Below are positions 1 to 4,817 of a stretch of 5,372 nt of DNA, piece by piece. The position numbers and the translations under genes were made by a program. The notes under the pieces are model-generated. The model ran no database searches and was not told the DNA's origin. It was given only the letters and a program-made list of their open reading frames with translations. The first letter of the stretch is position 1; every line of letters starts with the position of its first letter. This stretch comes from an uncultured Clostridia bacterium (GTDB lineage Bacteria > Bacillota > Clostridia > Christensenellales > CAG-138), in contig CAMHDC010000106.1 in assembly GCA_946183765.1 (NCBI GenBank), forward strand, positions 1-5,372. Reading direction: 5' to 3'.

Positions 1-489
1 TCACCCCACGTCTGCCCGGCGGATGAGGATCCCCGCGAGCAGGCCCACCAGGGCCCCGGCGACGGTGCCGGAGAGGAGGAGGACGGGGAGATAGGCGAAG
101 ATATAGCCGCTGTCCAACACGAGGGCGGCCAGGGCGATCTGCCCCAGGTTGTGGAGGACACCCCCCGCCGCGCTGACCCCCAGGAGCGAGAAGCGGCCCG
201 AGCGCTTGAGCAGCGCTGAGCCGAGAAGGCTCAGCACCGCGCCGGAAAGACCGTAGAAGAAGGCGGCGAAGCCCGTGAACAGGGCGGCGGACAGCAGGAG
301 ACGAATGAGGGACACCGCCCCCGCCTCCTTCCAGCCGTAGCGATACAGCAGAAACAATATGACGATATTGGGCAGGCCCACCTTCACCCCGGGCACAGCC
401 ATGAGGGGCGGCAGCAGGCTTTCCACGTAGGACAATATGAGGGCCAGGGCCACCGAAAGGCCCAATGTGGTGATCTTCCGCGTCTTCAT
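1..489 (-). CDS. Gx transporter family protein (EetB-like / 'heptaprenyl diphosphate synthase component I' family)
   Basis: This encodes a 162-residue, very hydrophobic membrane protein. About five or six membrane segments are visible, near residues 6-24, 38-50, 57-75, 76-95, 101-125 and 129-157. The signature stretch PGVKVGLPNIVILFLLYR (33-50) and the GGVLHNLGQ motif (109-117) identify the Gx transporter family (Pfam Hpre_diP_synt_I). Its fold resembles the small substrate-binding S components of ECF transporters. The family name 'heptaprenyl diphosphate synthase component I' is historical, and no prenyltransferase Asp-rich motif is present. Homologues sit beside NusG-domain-II genes, and one such pair is EetA/EetB of Gram-positive extracellular electron transfer loci. 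The chosen ATG overlaps the upstream stop as ATGA, and no Shine-Dalgarno sequence precedes it, so translation probably depends on coupling. The TGA lies at the very edge of the window. The family call is secure; the transported substrate is unknown. Confidence 0.88.
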   Translation of the reverse strand: MKTRKITTLGLSVALALILSYVESLLPPLMAVPGVKVGLPNIVILFLLYRYGWKEAGAVSLIRLLLSAALFTGFAAFFYGLSGAVLSLLGSALLKRSGRFSLLGVSAAGGVLHNLGQIALAALVLDSGYIFAYLPVLLLSGTVAGALVGLLAGILIRRADVG

Positions 490-875
490 GGGCCGGTGAC
501 GGCGTCCAAACCGGACGCCCCTCCCCCGATCCGCACCGCCAGTTTGTGGGGCAGGCACACGATGCTCTGCCCGGCGTAGCGGATCTTGCCGGTCTTCACG
601 CATAAGCGATTGGGACAGTCGGCCTCCGAGAGCCAAACCTCGCCCCCCTCGATCACCAGCAGGTTATAGCCCCCCTCGCCCTCGATCCGCACGGTCCTAT
701 CCTCCGTAAGGGCGTACCGGGCGGTCTCCCGCCCGTCCTGCTCCACGATCACGGTCCCGCCCCCCCGGCGAAGCCCCAGCCACAGGCCGCAGAAGACCAG
801 GGCCGCCAGCAGGCACCCGCCGATCAAGTATACATCGCCCCGCTTCGGGGCGGCTTTTTTCTGTCCTTCGTTCAT
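486..875 (-). CDS. NusG domain II-containing membrane-anchored protein (EetA-like)
   Basis: This encodes a 129-residue protein with a charged N-terminus (KKAAPKR), one membrane segment at about residues 15-36, and an extracytoplasmic domain at about 41-117. That domain matches the NusG_II family: a short beta-rich region ending in DCPNRLCVKTGKI (86-98) and IVCLPHKLAVRI (105-116). Three cysteines (C87, C92, C107) sit in these conserved blocks and could be redox-active or form a disulfide; this is inference. Despite the name, there is no NGN or KOW transcription-factor core, so it is not the elongation factor NusG. The family usually sits next to a Gx transporter gene, as here, and often near ApbE-type FMN transferases. 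The start is fixed by an ATGA overlap with the phosphoesterase stop and an AGGAA Shine-Dalgarno a few bases upstream. It overlaps the Gx gene by 4 bp downstream. Confidence 0.88.
   Translation of the reverse strand: MNEGQKKAAPKRGDVYLIGGCLLAALVFCGLWLGLRRGGGTVIVEQDGRETARYALTEDRTVRIEGEGGYNLLVIEGGEVWLSEADCPNRLCVKTGKIRYAGQSIVCLPHKLAVRIGGGASGLDAVTGP
836..860 (+). terminator. Terminator-like hairpin antisense to the NusG-domain-II gene
   Basis: On the plus strand CGCCCCG (836-842) and CGGGGCG (846-852) form a perfect 7-bp stem with a CTT loop, and TTTTTT follows at 855-860. It has the form of an intrinsic terminator but lies inside the 5' coding part of a minus-strand gene (codons 6-14, AAA and GCC-rich). 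It may block antisense transcription or be a by-product of the Lys/Ala/Pro codons in GC-rich DNA. Confidence 0.3.
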
Positions 876-2671
876 TTCGTTTCCTGAATGACGGCGGTCA
901 GGGGCACCTGGACGATGTCCGTAGTGCCGTCCTCATGGACCGTGATCAGGGTGCCGCCTCGCTGCTTGGTGTCCCGGGCAATGCCGGGCATGGCCAGATA
1001 ATCGATGCTCATGCCGTAGGTGAGCCGGATACCCTCGTATTCCAGGGACATGTTGTTGTAGTGGTCGTGGCCGCAGAAGAAGCCCGTGGTGCTGCCCAGC
1101 TCCTTGGCTACGTCGAACAGACGGCTGGGGTATTCGGAGCAGCAGACCTTGTCCATCATCTTCTCCTCATTGGCGCCGAAATACCAGGTGACTTCATCGC
1201 TTCCCTGCTCATAGAGCTCATAGGCGGTCTTATACTCCTGCAGGGGGATGTGGAAGAAGCCCAGGGAGGGGACGATTCGCCCCGCCTCGGCGTTCATCCG
1301 CAGCACGTTCTCCCGATACCAGGCCACCTGATCATCGTGGATAAAGTCGTATTTGTTCAGCCCCTCACCGGTGTAGGCGTTGGAGTCGATGAGGAACAGG
1401 CCCTGGTTCAGGGTGCCGTCGGCGTTGCGCAGCTCGATGAGCTGGTTGTTCCGGCCCCAGATGTCCGGCTGGATATAGGGATAGAGCAGCGTCCGGCTGG
1501 TCTTGTAGGACAGAGACTTATACAGGGTATTGAGATCGTGGGCCGACGTAGCGGCGTAGCTCTCCGTGTCGTGGTTGCCGTAGGTGAAGGCCCAGGGGAC
1601 GCCGGTGTTGCGCATGAAGGCGGCGAACTGCTGCACCGGGGCCGTGTTGTTGAAGGAGAAGGAGGACAGGCCCACGGGGAAGGTCAAATCCCCGGTGACC
1701 ACCACCAAATCCGGCTTCGTCTCCGTGAGCAGGGCATAGACCGCTTTCAGGGCCTTCAAATCCTTGTCGTAGGACAGGACTCCGCCGCCCAGATGGATAT
1801 CTGTGAGCTGAAGGATTTTGAAATCCCCATCGGCCTTGGTGATGGTGTAGACGCCGGTCTCGTCGTCATAGGCGATCTTGCTCTCCCCCTCGTAGATATA
1901 GGGGGTGGCGTTGATATAGGGCTGGGTGAGCCAGATGTCCCGGGACAGGAACACATACCCTCCCGCCACCAGAGCGACGGCCAGGACCGCGGCCAGGACC
2001 ACCTTGTTGTGCCGCTTTTTCTCATAGGTGAAGCGGTTGATGCGGGTGAAGTTGTAGAGAAGGACCAGGGCGGCGAAGAGACCCGACAAGAAGGGAGAGA
2101 TGTCCAGCACGAACATCCGCTCGAAAACATAAAACAAGGCCCCGGAGAGCGCCCAATAGATCCCGGAGGCGATCAGCACCCAACGGACCTCCCGGCGGAA
2201 AGCGGGCTGCTTCTCGAAGGTCCTGCGGCCGTTGAGCCAGCGCAGGATCAGCAGGTTCTTGATCAGGAAAAAGGCCAGAATCTCCAGCGTGAGCTGGTTC
2301 CCGATGACAGCCTCCATCACCTCGTCCGCCTTGGAGTTCACCGCCAGGGTCACAAGGCCCAGCACGAAGCTCCCCACCCGCCAGAAGGCGACGAGCAGCC
2401 AGTTCACGGACCAACGGGCGTAGCGGTCGAATAGGGCTTCATACCGTTCCGGTCTGGCGTCCGGGTCCAAAGGGACCGGCCCCTTTTTCCAATGGCATCG
2501 GATCAGCAGCAGCGCCACCCCCAGCAAGGCCGCGCCGATCAGGATCAGATAGAGGAGCCCCTGTTGAACATACAGGCCCGAGGTCAACAGATAGGCCCCG
2601 CCCAAGACCAGCAGGGCGGTGACCAGCCAGATATAGCGACGCTCCTTTTTGAACGCGGCGGAAAAATCCAT
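872..2671 (-). CDS. Membrane-anchored calcineurin-like metallophosphoesterase
   Basis: This encodes a 599-residue protein. The N-terminal part has about seven hydrophobic segments, near residues 11-34, 36-59, 87-111, 126-146, 162-183, 187-208 and 221-242. Charged loops follow the positive-inside rule (RCHWKK, NGRR, EKKRHNK inside), which places the C-terminal catalytic domain (about 283-599) outside the cell. The domain carries the full dimetal phosphoesterase set: TDIH (D291, H293), GD (327-328), GNHD (365-368), H474 and GHDH (534-537). DDQVAWY (446-452) is typical of the Dcr2/PAP28-like branch of this superfamily. The substrate cannot be deduced; a surface or lipid-linked phosphoester is plausible. 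The start at 2671 is chosen because AAGGGGG lies 4 nt upstream and the hydrophobic N-terminus begins right there. An upstream in-frame extension to 2914 would read into the T-box leader and is rejected. It is the first gene of the minus-strand operon. Confidence 0.9.
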   Translation of the reverse strand: MDFSAAFKKERRYIWLVTALLVLGGAYLLTSGLYVQQGLLYLILIGAALLGVALLLIRCHWKKGPVPLDPDARPERYEALFDRYARWSVNWLLVAFWRVGSFVLGLVTLAVNSKADEVMEAVIGNQLTLEILAFFLIKNLLILRWLNGRRTFEKQPAFRREVRWVLIASGIYWALSGALFYVFERMFVLDISPFLSGLFAALVLLYNFTRINRFTYEKKRHNKVVLAAVLAVALVAGGYVFLSRDIWLTQPYINATPYIYEGESKIAYDDETGVYTITKADGDFKILQLTDIHLGGGVLSYDKDLKALKAVYALLTETKPDLVVVTGDLTFPVGLSSFSFNNTAPVQQFAAFMRNTGVPWAFTYGNHDTESYAATSAHDLNTLYKSLSYKTSRTLLYPYIQPDIWGRNNQLIELRNADGTLNQGLFLIDSNAYTGEGLNKYDFIHDDQVAWYRENVLRMNAEAGRIVPSLGFFHIPLQEYKTAYELYEQGSDEVTWYFGANEEKMMDKVCCSEYPSRLFDVAKELGSTTGFFCGHDHYNNMSLEYEGIRLTYGMSIDYLAMPGIARDTKQRGGTLITVHEDGTTDIVQVPLTAVIQETK

Positions 2672-2675
2672 AGAG

Positions 2676-2682
2676 CCCCCTT
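2676..2682 (-). promoter_or_regulatory. Shine-Dalgarno of the metallophosphoesterase gene
   Basis: On the minus strand AAGGGGG lies 4 nt before the ATG at 2671. It decides the start in favour of the 599-residue product over longer in-frame starts further upstream. Confidence 0.7.
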
Positions 2683-2709
2683 TTTGAATCGATGGAATCG
2701 GCATACCAC

Positions 2710-2738
2710 AGTTTACCCCATGAGAGCCCGAATTGCAA
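2710..2738 (-). promoter_or_regulatory. Candidate sigma-A promoter for the minus-strand operon
   Basis: On the minus strand TTGCAA (2738-2733) and TAAACT (2715-2710) are separated by exactly 17 bp. Each matches the housekeeping -35/-10 consensus at four of six positions. Transcription would start near 2703, giving a leader of about 30 nt that carries the Shine-Dalgarno of the phosphoesterase gene. It is a pattern match only; no better pair was found between the two divergent units. Confidence 0.45.
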
Positions 2739-2750
2739 CGGTCCGACCGT
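2738..2750. repeat. Inverted repeat ACGGT-CCG-ACCGT between the divergent promoters
   Basis: Two perfect 5-bp arms flank a 3-bp centre. The repeat abuts the upstream edge of the candidate minus-strand -35 box and lies about 30 bp upstream of the plus-strand -35. It could be an operator, but at this length it could also be chance. Confidence 0.3.
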
Positions 2751-2778
2751 CTTCGACAAAAAATCGTATATTTTCTGC

Positions 2779-2807
2779 TTGACAAACGATATAATTTGGA
2801 GTACACT
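2779..2807 (+). promoter_or_regulatory. Promoter of the T-box/metNIQ transcript
   Basis: A perfect -35 box TTGACA (2779-2784) is followed after 17 bp by TACACT (2802-2807), a four-of-six -10 box. This predicts initiation near 2814, shortly before the first T-box helix at 2829. An unspaced perfect TATAAT (2790-2795) also lies here, but the only -35 candidate at proper distance for it (TATATT, 2767-2772) is poor. The region is AT-rich compared with the genes around it, as expected for a promoter. Confidence 0.7.
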
Positions 2808-2810
2808 CCA
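2797..2810. repeat. Inverted repeat TGGAGT-AC-ACTCCA overlapping the metNIQ -10 box
   Basis: Perfect 6-bp arms flank a 2-bp centre and completely cover the proposed -10 hexamer (2802-2807). This position is typical of a repressor operator. If transcription instead started from the TATAAT at 2790-2795, most of the element could fall at the 5' end of the RNA. No regulator gene is visible in the window. Confidence 0.35.
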
Positions 2811-2828
2811 TCTAATTTCATACCGAAA

Positions 2829-2926
2829 GGCAAGGAAGGGAAGAGTATCCGATCAGGTACGGCCAAGAGAGCCCCGATAAGGTGGAAGCGGGGTGCGGAT
2901 GGATCGGAGAACATGGTCCCGGAGCC
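2829..2926 (+). promoter_or_regulatory. T-box Stem I with AUG specifier loop
   Basis: Base pairing can be traced by hand. The basal GGC (2829-2831) pairs with GCC (2924-2926), followed by a purine-rich internal loop in the K-turn position. GGGA (2838-2841) pairs with TCCC (2917-2920). Above the specifier loop CCGATC (2849-2854) pairs perfectly with GATCGG (2902-2907). The 5' side of the loop carries the conserved AGUA (2844-2847). The 3' side reads AGAAC-AUG-G, which puts the specifier at 2913-2915. Distally the AG-bulge AGAGA (2866-2870) and a CCCCG/CGGGG hairpin (2872-2876 with 2889-2893) with GGUGGAA in its loop match the elements that contact the tRNA elbow. Confidence 0.88.
2913..2915 (+). 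promoter_or_regulatory. Specifier codon AUG (Met)
   Basis: The AUG follows the GAAC of the specifier loop and sits between two perfectly complementary helices. It pairs with a CAU anticodon, so the expected ligand is tRNA-Met. Confidence 0.85.
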
Positions 2927-3021
2927 GCGCAGGCGAGATGTAGTTTGCGACGGGTGCGCCCGTCATCGCGCAGAAGAGTGTTGGCTCTTCGTGAGGCGTT
3001 CACCGCGAGGCGGACGTAAAA

Positions 3022-3053
3022 TCAAGGTGGTACCGCGATATTATCGCCCCTGA
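3022..3053 (+). promoter_or_regulatory. T-box antiterminator
   Basis: The T-box element forms the 5' strand. Lower helix: TCAAGG (3022-3027) pairs with CCCTGA (3048-3053) with one A-C mismatch (3025/3050). The 7-nt bulge UGGUACC (3028-3034) presents UGGU to the tRNA acceptor end. Upper helix: GCGA (3035-3038) pairs with TCGC (3044-3047), closing a TATTA loop. The 3' strand reuses bases 3047-3053, which are also the 5' arm of the terminator, so the two structures exclude each other. Confidence 0.82.
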
Positions 3054-3082
3054 CTGATATTTTGGTCAGGGGTTTTTGTTTT
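3047..3082 (+). terminator. Intrinsic terminator of the T-box leader
   Basis: A perfect 8-bp stem, CCCCTGAC (3047-3054) with GTCAGGGG (3065-3072), has a 10-nt loop and is followed by a T-rich tract TTTTTGTTTT (3073-3082). It precedes the metN start by 22 nt. When tRNA-Met is charged this hairpin should form and stop transcription. Confidence 0.92.
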
Positions 3083-3095
3083 AAGGAGAGAGAGT

Positions 3096-3100
3096 AAGGA
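3096..3100 (+). promoter_or_regulatory. Ribosome binding site of metN
   Basis: AAGGA ends 4 nt before the ATG at 3105. A longer AAGGAGAG at 3083-3090 lies 14 nt away, which is too far for normal use from this start. Confidence 0.55.
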
Positions 3101-3104
3101 CGAC

Positions 3105-4115
3105 ATGGGTAATCCGATCATAGAATTGAAGGGCATTACCAAGGTTTTCGGCACGGGGGACGGGGCCGTCACCGCGCTGAAGGATGTGGATCTCACCATC
3201 GACGAGGGGGAGATCTTCGGGGTCATCGGCCTGTCGGGCGCGGGCAAGAGCACCCTGGTGCGGTGCATCAACCTGCTGGAAAAGCCCACGGCGGGCACGG
3301 TGATCGTGGACGGGAAGGAGCTGACGAAGCTTTCCGAAAAGGAGCTGCGCCAGGCGCGGCGGAGCATCGGCATGATCTTCCAGGGCTTCAACCTCCTGCA
3401 GCAGCGGAGCGTGCTGGACAACGTGTGCTTCCCCCTGCAGCTGGCGGGGGTGCCCAAGAAGGAAGCCAGGGCGAAGGCCGAGAAGCTCCTCGACAGGGTG
3501 GGCCTTTCCGAGAAGAAGGACGCCTACCCCGCCCAGCTTTCCGGCGGCCAGTGCCAGCGGGTGGCCATCGCCCGGGCCCTCTCCACGGACCCCAAGGTGC
3601 TGCTGTGCGACGAGGCCACCTCGGCCCTCGATCCCACCACCACCCTCTCCATCCTGGACCTGTTGAAGGAGCTGAACCGGGAGCTGCACGTGACGGTGGT
3701 GGTCATCACCCACGAGATGAAGGTGGTGGAGGCCATCTGCCACCGGGTGGCGATCCTGGCGGACAACCACGTGGAGGAGCTGGGCGTCGTGGAGGAGATC
3801 TTCCACCGGCCCAAGAGCATGGCGGCGAGGCAGCTCATCGTCCCGTCGAGCCAGGTCCCCCCCAAGGAGAGCTTCGGCGAGGGGCGGTTCATCCGCATCA
3901 CCTTCGACGGGCGGGAGCGCACCGACCAGCCCCTGGTGGCCCAGATGGTGCTTCATACCGGGGTCCCGGTGAGCATCGTGTTCGCCGATACGAGAAGTCT
4001 GAACGGCCGTCTCTACGGGCAGATGATCCTGCAGGTGCCCGAGGACGATTCGATCATGGAAAAAATGCTGGAGTTCCTTCGCCGGGCGGAGGTCTCCTTC
4101 GAGGAGGTGATCTGA
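3105..4115 (+). CDS. metN: Methionine ABC transporter ATP-binding protein MetN
   Basis: This is the cytoplasmic ATPase of the methionine importer, 336 residues, a normal family length. Nucleotide-binding domain: Walker A GLSGAGKST (42-50), Q-loop Q93 in IFQGFNLL, signature LSGGQ (145-149), Walker B VLLCDE (165-170) with catalytic E170, D-loop SALD (173-176) and switch H203. The C-terminal part (about 258-336) is a NIL/ACT-like domain, which in characterised MetN proteins binds methionine and inhibits the transporter when internal methionine is high. The signature continues with C150 where the usual residue is Lys; this should be a harmless variant. It is the first gene after the T-box terminator, and its stop is immediately followed by the metI start. 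The NIL domain, the metI/metQ neighbours and the Met T-box separate it from general amino acid ATPases. Confidence 0.97.
   Translation: MGNPIIELKGITKVFGTGDGAVTALKDVDLTIDEGEIFGVIGLSGAGKSTLVRCINLLEKPTAGTVIVDGKELTKLSEKELRQARRSIGMIFQGFNLLQQRSVLDNVCFPLQLAGVPKKEARAKAEKLLDRVGLSEKKDAYPAQLSGGQCQRVAIARALSTDPKVLLCDEATSALDPTTTLSILDLLKELNRELHVTVVVITHEMKVVEAICHRVAILADNHVEELGVVEEIFHRPKSMAARQLIVPSSQVPPKESFGEGRFIRITFDGRERTDQPLVAQMVLHTGVPVSIVFADTRSLNGRLYGQMILQVPEDDSIMEKMLEFLRRAEVSFEEVI
4103..4111 (+). promoter_or_regulatory. Strong Shine-Dalgarno of metI inside the metN end
   Basis: GGAGGTGAT is a full 9-nt complement to the 3' end of 16S rRNA. It lies a few bases before the GTG at 4116 and supports that non-ATG start over the internal ATG at 4131. 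Confidence 0.85.
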
Positions 4116-4787
4116 GTGCAGTTGACCGAAATGCTTTCCCTCATCGTGAAGGGATTTTGGGAGACCCTCTATATGACCCTGGGCTCCACGCTGGTGGCCT
4201 ACGCCATCGGCCTGCCCCTCGGGTTGCTGCTGATCCTGACGGACCCCCAGGGCCTTCGGCCCATGCCGGTGTTCAACCGGGTGCTGGGGGTAATCATCAA
4301 CCTCCTTCGGTCCGTGCCCTTCATCATCCTGCTGGTGTGGGTCATGCCGGTGACCCGGGCCATCATGGGCACCACCATCGGATCGAAGGCGACCCTCTCC
4401 CCCCTCACCATCGCGGCGGCCCCCTTCATCGCCCGGATGGTGGAATCTTCCGCCCGGGAGGTGGACCGGGGCGTCGTGGAAGCGGCCCTGTCCATGGGCG
4501 CCTCCCCCAGCCAGGTGCTCCTGCGGGTGATCCTGCCGGAGGCGAAACCCTCCCTCATCACCGGCGCGGCCATCGCCGTCACCACCATTTTGGGGTACTC
4601 GGCCATGGCGGGCATCGTGGGCGGCGGCGGTCTCGGGGCCATCGCCATCAACTACGGGTACTATCGGAGCAACAGCCAGGTCATGCTCATCATGGTCGTC
4701 CTGCTGGTCCTGATCGTCCAGATATTCCAGGAAGCGGGCAGCCGGATCGCCCACAAATCAGACAAAAGGATTCGGGAACAAAACTAA
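4116..4787 (+). CDS. metI: Methionine ABC transporter permease MetI
   Basis: This is the membrane permease of the methionine importer, 223 residues, typical for MetI. About five membrane segments are visible, near residues 20-42, 54-77, 93-110, 146-168 and 187-205. The cytoplasmic coupling motif EAALSMGASPSQVLLRVILP (122-141) contains the EAA...G...I-LP pattern that contacts the ATPase. Other family marks are the NLLRSVPFIILLVWVMP stretch (62-78) and the Gly-rich GIVGGGGLG (166-174). Two copies should pair with two MetN subunits. Translation starts at GTG directly after the metN TGA with no gap and uses a perfect Shine-Dalgarno, so the two genes are probably coupled. metQ follows after 30 bp. 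Confidence 0.97.
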   Translation: MQLTEMLSLIVKGFWETLYMTLGSTLVAYAIGLPLGLLLILTDPQGLRPMPVFNRVLGVIINLLRSVPFIILLVWVMPVTRAIMGTTIGSKATLSPLTIAAAPFIARMVESSAREVDRGVVEAALSMGASPSQVLLRVILPEAKPSLITGAAIAVTTILGYSAMAGIVGGGGLGAIAINYGYYRSNSQVMLIMVVLLVLIVQIFQEAGSRIAHKSDKRIREQN

Positions 4788-4802
4788 AATCATCTATCAT
4801 GT

Positions 4803-4811
4803 AAAGGAGAT
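4803..4811 (+). promoter_or_regulatory. Ribosome binding site of metQ
   Basis: AAAGGAGAT ends 6 nt before the ATG at 4818, an ideal spacing, and fixes the metQ start. Confidence 0.85.
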
Positions 4812-4817
4812 ACACCC

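Larger units (their letters stand above)
2814..3082 (+). promoter_or_regulatory. Methionine-specific T-box riboswitch (leader of metNIQ)
   Basis: This is a transcriptional T-box leader, an RNA that senses the charging state of one tRNA. Its 5' end is an estimate from the promoter. Parts in order: Stem I (2829-2926) with specifier codon AUG; linker hairpins GACGGG/CCCGTC (2949-2964), GAAGAG/CTCTTC (2973-2990) and GTGA/TCAC (2991-3003), which probably represent the Stem II/III region; the T-box element AAGGTGGTACCGCG (3024-3037); then an intrinsic terminator (3047-3082). The T-box variable base is U in UGGU. It pairs with a tRNA ending in ACCA, as expected for tRNA-Met. Uncharged tRNA-Met should stabilise the antiterminator and allow transcription into metN. 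The specifier and the downstream methionine importer agree independently. No SAM riboswitch was recognised. Confidence 0.95.

Noticed and set aside
1..489. Naming the left-most gene as a heptaprenyl diphosphate synthase subunit
   Set aside because: The label is a historical family name; the protein is an all-membrane protein without prenyl synthase motifs.
490..636. Extension of the Gx transporter gene upstream to a start at 636
   Set aside because: The added residues are Arg/Gly-rich shadow sequence that overlaps the NusG-domain-II gene in another frame; the ATGA junction gives the natural start at 489.
486..875. Reading the NusG-domain-II protein as transcription factor NusG
   Set aside because: It is membrane-anchored and has no NGN or KOW core.
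935..2434. Plus-strand open frame of about 500 codons opposite the metallophosphoesterase
   Set aside because: It lies wholly antisense to a gene with complete catalytic motifs, has biased low-complexity composition and resembles no family; long shadow frames are expected in GC-rich DNA.
2686..2700. Direct repeat GAATCG upstream of the phosphoesterase ribosome binding site
   Set aside because: It is a 6-bp repeat only, with no wider pattern to support a site.
2763..2790. Widely spaced ATCGT / ACGAT inverted repeat around the plus-strand -35
   Set aside because: The arms are only 5 bp with an 18-bp gap in AT-rich DNA, within what chance would give.
2672..2914. In-frame N-terminal extension of the metallophosphoesterase to a start at 2914
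   Set aside because: It would translate across the T-box leader and both promoters on the opposite strand; the extra residues look non-coding, and a good Shine-Dalgarno sits before the start at 2671.
2672..3104. SAM riboswitch (S-box) or SMK box upstream of metNIQ
   Set aside because: The leader is fully explained by T-box elements, and no S-box core was recognised.
3081..4804. Long open frames opposite and alongside metN/metI (minus strand 3081-4754 and plus strand 3263-4804)
   Set aside because: They are His/Gly/Pro/Asp-rich shadows of the well-supported metN and metI frames.
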